Shown piece after piece: positions 1 to 5,482 of a DNA stretch of 5,482 nucleotides. A program made the translations under genes and the position numbers. This DNA is from Actinomycetota bacterium (GTDB lineage Bacteria > Actinomycetota > Acidimicrobiia > Acidimicrobiales > Aldehydirespiratoraceae). Below the pieces are notes generated by a model that was not told the DNA's origin, searched no databases, and saw only the letters and a program-made list of their open reading frames with translations. Position 1 is the first letter of the stretch. Each line of letters starts with the position of its first letter. The stretch is from assembly GCA_012271125.1 (NCBI GenBank), contig JAAXHB010000015.1, positions 1 through 5,482 on the forward strand, in the 5' to 3' direction.

Positions 1-20
1 TATATATATATATATATTAT
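1..20. repeat. TA-dinucleotide tract at left end
   Basis: The first 17 bases are pure alternating TA, followed by a further TAT. The right end of the window (5466-5482) is also almost pure TA, so the two ends would join into one tract of about 37 bases if the molecule is circular. In animal mitochondrial DNA, TA runs are common in the control region, where replication or transcription starts. Here the tract lies just upstream of nad4 and, across the possible junction, just upstream of nad6 on the other strand. A control function is inference. The tract could also partly encode the nad4 N-terminus, since the nad4 frame stays open through it. Confidence 0.8.
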
Positions 21-26
21 GGTTTT

Positions 27-1328
27 ATTTACTATTGAGCCTCTTTAGCCGGGCCCCTGAAAATTTTATTTTTATTAAGAGTTAGTTTGCTTTATTTTAT
101 ATTAAGACTATACATAAGAATGGGTTCTTCTGTAACTGTCCTATTTTCAGAATTAAACCTTGTTGACACGCCTGCTTTTATTCTATCATTAATAACTTGA
201 ATCTTAACTTTCGGTTGTTTATTGGCTGTTCTTTTAAGATCTGGAGAAGACTCGTTATTATTTTTAACAAATATTTTTATTGCTTCTTGTAGAATTAGAG
301 TTTTCAACTCATTTATATACCTGGAGTTTTATATAAGGTTTGAGCTTACCTTATTCCCAATTTTGATAATAATTCTAGGCTGAGGTTATCAAACTGAGCG
401 TTTTTCAGCAGGACTGTTTTTAATATTGTACACAATTGTTGCTTCCTTACCTTTTTTTATTTTTTTAATTTTTACTATATATCACGGAAATCAAATATTT
501 TGGCAAACCACAAGTGAGCTAGTGGCGCCTAGCCTAAATTTAACTTTTTATTTGACTATAGTTGCTTTTTTAGTTAAACTACCAATATTTCTGGTCCATA
601 TATGATTGCCAAAAGCTCATGTAGAAGCTCCTGTTTATGGGTCAATGTTCTTAGCGGGCTCCCTTCTAAAATTAGGTGGGCTTGGTCTTATTCGATTTTC
701 TATGTTTCTAAATTATTTATTAACATTAAAGTTTATCATATTGTCCTTAATAGCTTTAATTATAGTAGGGCTTATTTGTTTATTTAGTGCAGACATAAAA
801 GTTTTAATTGCTTACTCCTCAGTAGCTCACATAAGATTTGCGCTGCTAACTGTTTTTATTTTAAGAAAAATTGGAATTTATAGGAGAATACTAGTTATAC
901 TAACCCATGGTTTTTCTTCCTCTTTAATGTTTTTTTTAGCTCATTTATTTTATTTACGAAGTTCTACCCGGTCTATAATTTTAAACCAAAATAGTTTAAC
1001 TTGATCTGCTAGTTTATCTTTAATTTGATTTGTTAGCTGTGTTGGCCTTATAGGGGGACCTCCCGCTTCAACATTAATCACTGAAACTTTAAGAATTATT
1101 TGTTCGGTTGCCTGATGGCAAATAAGCTTAATTGGTACAAGCATTGGAGCTTTTCTTGGTGGGGCCTATAGAATTATTTTATTCTCTCGAGCGTATCACA
1201 GGTTTTCTTTACAGTCTTCATCATCAAAAGTCCCTCTTTCAATATTAGAAATTATAAATTCTACCTTCCATTTATTTTGACTTTTAGTTTTTTTCTGGGT
1301 ATTTTCTTGGGTAAGTATAGCCAATTAA
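27..1328 (+). CDS. nad4: NADH dehydrogenase subunit 4 (complex I)
   Basis: ND4 is one of the antiporter-like proton-pumping membrane subunits of mitochondrial complex I, in the inner membrane. The translation (code 5) is hydrophobic throughout and shows the family landmarks in order: FELTLFPILMM with the conserved membrane Glu near residue 104, LGWGYQTER near 117-125, FLVKLPMFLVHMWLPKAHVEAPV near 182-203, GSLLKLGGLGL, LIAYSSVAHM, THGFSSSLMFF and a GGPPAST block near the C-terminus. It ends in a full TAA at 1326-1328. Several tryptophans are TGA and serines AGA/AGG. The start is uncertain. ATT at 27 gives 433 residues, close to the usual 440-450; ATA at 12 or a start outside the window gives slightly more, while ATT at 63 would give a short 421. 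The frame is open to the window edge. It is followed by the candidate trnQ. Confidence 0.95.
37..57. other. GC-rich patch with GGGCCC palindrome
   Basis: A short GC-rich stretch containing GAGCC, AGCC and the 6-base palindrome GGGCCC (51-56) stands out in otherwise AT-rich DNA, directly after the TA tract. It may be part of a small control region, or simply the nad4 N-terminal codons, which here read Trp-Ala-Ser-Leu-Ala-Gly-Pro-Leu and have unusually many G/C third positions. I cannot separate the two from the sequence alone. Confidence 0.4.
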
Positions 1329-1334
1329 TTAAAC

Positions 1335-1390
1335 TATATATGGGTGTAATCACGTAAAATTTTGCATTTTAAGACTCAAATGAATATATA
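1335..1390 (+). tRNA. trnQ: Candidate T-armless tRNA-Gln (UUG)
   Basis: The spacer between nad4 and cox2 can fold as a reduced tRNA. The acceptor stem would be TATATAT (1335-1341) with ATATATA (1384-1390), and the D-arm GTG/CAC with loop TAAT (1344-1353). The 5-bp anticodon stem is TAAAA/TTTTA (1355-1359, 1367-1371) around the 7-base loop TTTTGCA, which places TTG at positions 34-36. The T-arm is replaced by about 12 bases (1372-1383). Weak points are C at position 37, where a purine is usual, and an acceptor made only of A and T, which could pair by chance. The location between two protein genes and the perfect anticodon stem favour a tRNA; the identity is tentative. Confidence 0.4.
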
Positions 1391-1414
1391 ATAATATAAA
1401 ATGAATAGAATAAA

Positions 1415-2113
1415 GTGTTTTTCTGAAACTCTTACGGCTTACAAGATGCAATATCCCCTATCATAGAAGAATTTATTTTTTTTCATGACTACATCCTTGT
1501 TGTTTTAGTTTATGTTACATTTTTTGTTTTAAGAATACTAGGTTTAGTGGTTTTTTTACCATGAACAAATAGAAGGTTAATTCATGGACAAATAATTGAA
1601 AGGCTATGAACTACTGCCCCTGCTGTTCTTTTAATTTTAATCGGCTCTCCTTCATTGCTACTTTTATATAGTTTAGATGAAAGGAGGGTTGCAATTTTAA
1701 CTATAAAAGCAATTGGTCATCAATGATTTTGGAGATACGAAATAAGGGACTTTTGAATAAATAAAACACCAGTTGAATTTGATTCCTATATAGTCCCAAC
1801 AAATGAGCTAAGAGAAGGGGGCTTACGTCTTTTAGATACGGATAATCGGCCCGCCCTTCCTTTCTTAACACAAGTGCGGGTTTTAATTACTAGTTCTGAT
1901 GTTCTTCATTCATGAGCCGTGCCGTCTTTAGGCGTAAAAATGGATGCAGTGCCCGGTCGTTTAAACCAAACTAAATTAATAAGGTATCGACCGGGATTGG
2001 CGTATGGTCAATGCTCGGAAATCTGCGGGGCCAATCATAGTTTTATGCCAATTGTATTGGAGTTTGTTGGGGTAAAAGACTTCTTAGCTTGAATTTTAGC
2101 CCAAGGTGAATAG
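1415..2113 (+). CDS. cox2: Cytochrome c oxidase subunit II (complex IV)
   Basis: COX2 carries the binuclear CuA centre that receives electrons from cytochrome c on the intermembrane side of the inner membrane. The 232-residue product has the usual length. Near the N-terminus is YGLQDAMSPIMEEFIFFHD (7-25), then two hydrophobic segments and the aromatic block GHQWFWSYE (101-109). The CuA ligands are all present: His165 in DVLHSW, Cys200, Glu202 and Cys204 in CSEIC, His208 and Met211 in ANHSFM. A TAG in frame at 1406-1408 limits the start. The first usable codon after it is GTG at 1415, giving V/M-F-F-W-N-S-Y-G-L-Q-D, which fits the family N-terminus. Conserved serines are AGA/AGG and Trp168 (HSW) is TGA. 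The gene ends in TAG, and the trnI candidate begins at the next base. Confidence 0.97.
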
Positions 2114-2175
2114 TTACTATGTGCCTGAAAAAGGAATTTTTTGATAGAAAATACATGCGTAAGCCTTAGTATTAA
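2114..2175 (+). tRNA. trnI: Candidate tRNA-Ile (GAU) with reduced T-arm
   Basis: A tRNA-like fold starts immediately after the cox2 stop codon. The anticodon arm is strong: ATTTT/AAAAT 5-bp stem (2136-2140 with 2148-2152) around loop TTGATAG, with T at position 33, GAT at 34-36 and A at 37, as expected for isoleucine. The D-arm is CCT/AGG with loop GAAAA (2124-2134). The acceptor pairs TTACTAT (2114-2120) with GTATTAA (2169-2175), with one C-T mismatch and one G-T pair. Only 16 bases (2153-2168) lie between anticodon and acceptor stems, so the T-arm is at best a 2-bp GC/GC stem. The last base overlaps the proposed nad5 start. Reduced tRNAs of this kind are known in several invertebrate mitochondria. 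Confidence 0.65.
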
Positions 2176-3848
2176 TAAAATCTTGACAGTCATTTATTAA
2201 CCTTATATTAATTATCATTATTGTAAGAATATTGGTTTCATTGTGGGTAGTAATAATATTTAGAAAAAACTTTTTTTGCCTTTTTGAAGGGTCAATTTTA
2301 TTTTTTAATTATATTGCAATCCCTATTATTTTTTTATTAGACCAGTGAAGAAGAATTTTTTTCTTAACCGTAATAATTATTAGAACCAGAGTTCTTATAT
2401 TTAGTGTAAATTATATAATAGCAGAATCACATTTTTCACGATTTCACTTATTATTAAGGACCTTTATTTTTTCCATATTACTTTTAATCTTTAGGCCCGG
2501 TTTATTTAGTTTGTTTTTAGGTTGAGATGGCTTGGGCCTTAGTTCATTTTTACTTGTAATTTACTATAATAACTCAAAGGCTTTAAACGCTGGCCTTTTA
2601 ACTTTTTTCTCTAACCGGTTAGGGGACGGGTTTTTACTAAGGGGGCTAGCTTGTGGGCTGGTAAGAAATAATTTTAACATTTTTCTCATACAGCCAATTG
2701 GTATAGCTGGCTTCTGATTAATTATATTATTAATTCTAGGCGCAATTACTAAAAGGGCTCAAGTTCCTTTTAGGGCGTGGCTTCCTGCTGCCATAGCTGC
2801 ACCCACTCCAGTATCCTCCCTTGTTCATTCTTCTACCTTAGTAACGGCTGGAGTCTACTTACTTTTTCGACTTTCAGATGTTCTACCAAAAAACCTGTTG
2901 TTAGTTTTATTTTATTTAGGAATGGCAACAATAATCTTAGCAAGATTAAGGGCATTAACGGAAATAGACATGAAAAAAATTGTAGCCTTATCCACGTTAA
3001 GTCAGCTTGGTTTAATAGTCATTGCGCTGGGGTTATCTTATTTTTCACTAAGCTTTTTTCATTTAATTACCCACGCTTTTTTTAAAGCTTTAATATTTAT
3101 CAGGGTTGGTCAGATTATAGGTAAGGCGGGGGGCCATCAAAGGCTAAAGGTCATAGGAATTACTAGAACGTCCCCAATAATTTTAGGAGTCTTGATAGGA
3201 GCAAACTTGAGCTTAACGGGCCTTCCTTTTTTTTCTGGTTTCTTTAGTAAAGAGATAATTTTTGAATTTAGTGCCACTTTTAGCAAACTTTCCTTGACAG
3301 CTTATTTATTGTTTTTCAGTAGAATTTTGTTAACTCAACTATATTCCCTCCGATTTATATACAAAGTTGTTCTTTTTACCCAAAACTATGTCCCAACTCA
3401 AAATTTTCTTACATCAGATACAAAATCTATGGTAGCTTTCAGTCTTTTAATTCTTCCCGCTTGCTTAATAGGAAGTTTTCTTAGAAATTTCTTAGTTTTA
3501 AGAGTTGAATTTTTGGTCACCCCTAGCGCTGTAAAAGCTTTTACGTTAAGATTATTGTTGGTGAGCTTAGCTTTATTAATTCAAATATCTAAACTTTGAT
3601 TAAATTTCCCGTTTTTATGGTCTTTGTCAAATATATGGCTCCTTCCTATACTATCAGGAAGAATTTTTACTAAGTTTTTTTTACAGGTTGATTCTTCAAA
3701 AAAAATTTTTTTCTCAAACTTACTAGAAAATATTGTTTTAATAACTGTGAAAAAAATAACAAAACCTGCCTTAAATTTGAATAACTGATCTACAACTTAC
3801 GTCTTTCAATTAATAGCGCTGTTATTACTTCTAATACTACTTATTTAA
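2175..3848 (+). CDS. nad5: NADH dehydrogenase subunit 5 (complex I)
   Basis: ND5 is the distal antiporter-like proton-pumping subunit of complex I. The 557-residue translation shows FLGWDGLGLSSFLLV near residues 114-128, then the signature around 190-230 with TKSAQVPFSAWLPAAM and APTPVSSLVHSSTLVTAGV. Later come MDMKKIVALSTLSQLG near 261-276, FFHLITHAFFKALMF near 294-308, and NLSLTGLPFFSGFFSKE near 345. A hydrophobic C-terminal helix rich in leucine ends at TAA (3846-3848). The length is slightly below the common 565-575. ATA at 2175 is chosen as start because TAA at 2160 closes the frame upstream and no other good start lies between; it overlaps the trnI candidate by one base. AGG at the Ser of PFSAWLP and of TKSAQ is a strong sign that AGR means serine. 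No frameshift is seen. Confidence 0.97.
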
Positions 3849-3878
3849 TAAATAGTTGTAAAGCACACGTGTACCTGT
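3849..3878. other. Convergent nad5/cox3 spacer with ACACGTGT palindrome
   Basis: Thirty bases separate the stop codons of nad5 (plus) and cox3 (minus). At 3865-3872 is the perfect 8-base palindrome ACACGTGT, among the few GC-containing sequences in this spacer. This is where transcripts from the two strands would meet. A palindrome reads the same from both sides, so it would suit a bidirectional termination or 3'-processing signal; that role is inference. No tRNA fits in the space. Confidence 0.6.
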
Positions 3879-4667
3879 TTATCCTCCTCACCAGTAAATT
3901 CTAACATATAAAAATAATCAAACAACATCAACAAAATGCCAATACCAGCCGGCTGCTTCGAAAACAAAATGATGAGTATGACTTAAATTTCCTATATATA
4001 ATCGAATTCAGGAAGCTATTAGAAATAATGTTCCTACAATAACATGTAGCCCGTGAAACCCAGTGGCTGTGAAAAAAGTGGACCCAAACACACTATCGCT
4101 AATATTAAACCTTGCCTCAAGATACTCATAGGCCTGTAAAACTGTAAAATACCCCCCCAATAAAATAGTTACTGTTAAACCTAAAACGGTTTGTGAATGA
4201 TGGCCTTTTATTAGTGCATGGTGTGCCCAGGTAACAGAAACCCCTGATGATAGTAAAATTACACTGTTAAGTAATGGGACCCCCAATGGGTCAAAAGTAA
4301 CAACTCCCACAGGAGGCCAACTGCCCCCTAATTCAATATTTGGGCTTAAACTTCTGTGAAAATAACTTCAAAAGAAAGATAAGAAAAAAAATACCTCAGA
4401 AATAATAAATAATAGTATTCCACTCCGAAGCCCTAACTCAACAATAAAGGAGTGTTTACCTAATAGGCCCCCTTCTCGGGATACGTCTCGTCATCATTGA
4501 AACGTAATTAACAGAAGACCAGTTAGCCTTAATAGTGCCAAATTACTAGAAAAAAAATAAAAAAGTTTAATTAGACCAGTTGTTAAACCAAATCTAAAAA
4601 CAGAAGAAAATAAAGGCCAAGGAGACTGATCTACAAGGTGGTAGGGGTGGGGTAATAAATTTGATAT
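3879..4667 (-). CDS. cox3: Cytochrome c oxidase subunit III (complex IV)
   Basis: COX3 is a core inner-membrane subunit of cytochrome c oxidase with seven helices. The 262-residue product has the normal length and the family landmarks: HPYHLVDQSPWPL near residues 7-19, FQWWRDVSREG near 60-70, GKHSF, FFWSYFHSSL, ELGGSWPPVGV, FDPLGVPLLNS, WAHHALI, QAYEYLEARF, STFFTATGFHGLHV, then HHFVFEAAGWYWHFVDVVWLF and the YWWGG end. Every stretch is in one frame, with TGA for Trp and AGA for Ser (LYVSIYWW). The start is taken as ATA at 4667-4665, giving MSNLLPHPYH. An ATT just upstream (4670-4668) is also possible. It stops with TAA at 3881-3879. Its start lies 13 bases after the nad4L stop, so the two are probably co-transcribed. 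Confidence 0.97.
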
Positions 4668-4669
4668 AA

Positions 4670-4683
4670 TAAATCTAGATTTA
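4670..4683. other. 14-base palindrome at nad4L/cox3 junction
   Basis: TAAATCTAGATTTA is a perfect inverted repeat that covers the nad4L stop codon and ends just before the proposed cox3 start. As RNA it could form a 5-bp stem (TAAAT/ATTTA) with loop CTAG. With no tRNA at this junction, it may serve as a processing signal; that role is inferred. AT-rich sequence makes short palindromes easier to find by chance, although 14 perfect bases are notable. Confidence 0.7.
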
Positions 4684-4977
4684 AAAATGAAATTTTAGTA
4701 ACTCATTATTATTGTATCGAACTTGCTTAACTGTTAGTCTTAGGCCAACTGACGCTTCAATCACAGTAATAATTATAATAGTGAACAAGACAATCAAGTC
4801 TTTTTCAGTTGAAATTAGGCAAATGGCTAAAATAAGTAAAGCGCCCAGCCCTAAGACCTCTAGTTGAACTAATAAAATGGTTAAGTGTTGATTTACTAAA
4901 AAGTAAACCAAACAAAAAAACATAATAGACATACAGGCCGGTGTTTTATTAAAACCAAAAAATAACAAAAGACACAT
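4681..4977 (-). CDS. nad4L: NADH dehydrogenase subunit 4L (complex I)
   Basis: ND4L is a small three-helix proton-channel subunit of complex I (bacterial NuoK homologue). The product is 98 residues, typical for the family. The key helix contains VQLEVLGLGALLIL, with the conserved membrane Glu at residue 40, and the last helix has the VIEASVGLRL block with the second conserved Glu at about 73. It ends with TAA (4683-4681). ATG at 4977 gives the standard length and leaves a 43-base spacer to nad6 holding a hairpin. An in-frame ATG at 5016 would extend it to 111 residues (MVKNWKGSS, with TGA as Trp), starting four bases after the nad6 stop, and cannot be excluded. Unusually, this gene is on the opposite strand from nad4, to which it is adjacent in most animals. 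Confidence 0.94.
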   Translation of the reverse strand: MCLLLFFGFNKTPACMSIMFFCLVYFLVNQHLTILLVQLEVLGLGALLILAICLISTEKDLIVLFTIIIITVIEASVGLRLTVKQVRYNNNELLKFHF

Positions 4978-4991
4978 TAATAATAATAACC

Positions 4992-5005
4992 TTGAACCTT
5001 TTCAA
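4992..5005 (-). other. Hairpin in nad6/nad4L spacer
   Basis: On the minus strand TTGAA-AAGG-TTCAA forms a perfect 5-bp stem with a 4-base loop. It sits in the 43-base spacer between the nad6 stop and the preferred nad4L start. The size matches the palindromic hairpin at the next junction (4670-4683). A punctuation role in place of a tRNA is inferred. If nad4L starts at 5016, the hairpin is inside the coding region. Confidence 0.6.
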
Positions 5006-5020
5006 TTTTTAACCATTTAA

Positions 5021-5467
5021 TTAAGATTTGAGGGGTCCTTTAATTTTCTCCATTATAAAAACACTGATTAAAAGACCAAAAATTAAATACACTCCAAGAA
5101 CTAAAAAAACTAAAAACCTGCTTGAAAAATATAAAGATGCAATAAGATCAACTCCTTGAAATTTAAATCAAGTTGTAATTTTGGGCCCAGCTATTATAAC
5201 AACAATAATTCTTCCAATCATGGTAAAAAAAACTCATGCTTTATTTCTCTCAATTTTAGAAAAAGAGGTAAGTCTACATATATAAATAAATAATACTATT
5301 ATCCCTCCAACATAAAGTAAAATCAAGGTATAAGTTAACCAAGATAAACTAATAAACCTAAAACTTGCACCCACCGCTACGGCACAGATGACTAGCATTA
5401 AACAGGATATGAACAAGGACTTAGAGCTTCCCACAAAGCTAATTAAGAAAATTAAAAAGGCCCACAT
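5021..5467 (-). CDS. nad6: NADH dehydrogenase subunit 6 (complex I)
   Basis: ND6 is a poorly conserved membrane subunit of complex I. The 148-residue hydrophobic product is identified mainly by LTYTLILLYVGGIIVLFIYI (about residues 44-63), which corresponds to the family's most conserved helix with the YVGG(A/I)(I/V)VLF motif. N-terminal helices, a polar loop, and two C-terminal hydrophobic segments ending in MEKIKGPLKS surround it. The stop is TAA (5023-5021). ATG at 5467, giving MWAFLIFL, is a good start. The frame stays open upstream through the TA tract with further ATA codons, so a slightly longer protein is possible. TGA codes Trp after residue 77, so a standard-code reading would wrongly cut it there. 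It is the first gene of the leftward block, followed by nad4L and cox3. Confidence 0.93.
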
Positions 5468-5482
5468 ATATATATTATATAT
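5466..5482. repeat. TA-rich tract at right end
   Basis: The last 17 bases are alternating A and T with one TT interruption, mirroring the tract at the left end. It lies directly upstream of the nad6 start. If the window is a circle, this and the left tract form one short AT-only spacer between the divergent nad6 and nad4 genes and would be the best candidate for a shared promoter or replication origin. If not, it marks the place where assembly stopped at a repeat. Confidence 0.75.

Noticed and set aside
92..307. Open frame on the minus strand, 71 residues
   Set aside because: It lies antisense to nad4, whose plus-strand frame has clear ND4 motifs; the minus-strand product is polar, with no recognisable family.
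602..787. Plus-strand open frame starting at ATG 602
   Set aside because: It is a shifted frame of nad4; the real frame here reads WLPKAHVEAPV.
950..1144. Minus-strand open frame of 64 residues
   Set aside because: It is antisense to the conserved nad4 C-terminal region and shows no family motif.
1355..1371. tRNA-Cys (GCA) or tRNA-Met (CAT) anticodon within TTTTGCATTTT
   Set aside because: With GCA at positions 34-36 the anticodon stem would have T-T mismatches, and with CAT the base at position 33 would be G instead of T. Only the TTG placement gives five perfect pairs.
2777..3085. Plus-strand open frame of 102 residues
   Set aside because: It is a shifted frame inside nad5, which carries the conserved motifs in the other frame.
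3598..3788. nad5 ending at TGA 3597-3599, with a pseudogene remnant after it
   Set aside because: TGA is tryptophan in this code; the frame continues hydrophobic to TAA at 3846 and gives a normal ND5 length.
4978..5020. A tRNA between nad6 and nad4L
   Set aside because: Only 43 bases are available and I see no anticodon arm with a proper 7-base loop, only a single small hairpin.

Overview
The window is animal mitochondrial DNA. It holds seven respiratory-chain genes, closely packed and intron-free: nad4, cox2 and nad5 on the plus strand, and nad6, nad4L and cox3 on the minus strand, plus two candidate tRNA genes (trnQ and trnI). The coding regions only read through with the invertebrate mitochondrial code. 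TGA falls at conserved tryptophans, ATA at conserved methionines, and AGA/AGG at conserved serines (for example the nad5 FSAWLPAAM block). AAA falls at conserved lysines (nad5 MDMKKIVAL, cox2 GVKMDAVPG), which excludes the echinoderm/flatworm code. This suggests a protostome-type invertebrate; I cannot name the phylum from this sequence alone.

Layout: a TA-dinucleotide tract and a short GC-rich patch open the window (1-60). nad4 runs to 1328, followed by a spacer with a candidate T-armless trnQ, then cox2 (1415-2113), a candidate trnI (2114-2175) and nad5 (2175-3848). A 30-base spacer with an 8-base palindrome separates the 3' ends of nad5 and cox3. On the minus strand, reading leftwards from the right end, come nad6 (5467-5021), nad4L (4977-4681) and cox3 (4667-3879), with no tRNA between them. 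The window ends in another TA tract. No stretch longer than about 90 bases is without a gene.

The genes form two blocks that converge at about 3849-3878 and diverge, if the ends join, across the TA tracts. nad4, nad5, nad6 and nad4L encode membrane subunits of respiratory complex I; cox2 and cox3 encode core subunits of complex IV. cox1, cob, nad1, nad2, nad3, atp6, atp8, both rRNAs and most tRNAs are absent, so they must lie elsewhere. Because both ends are TA-rich, the window may be a complete small circle of a multipartite mitochondrial genome or a contig broken at AT repeats; the sequence alone cannot decide this.

The most notable signals are two similar small hairpins (5-bp stem, 4-base loop) at the two tRNA-free gene junctions of the minus strand, the symmetrical diverge/converge layout, the separation of nad4L from nad4 onto opposite strands, and the reduced candidate tRNAs.
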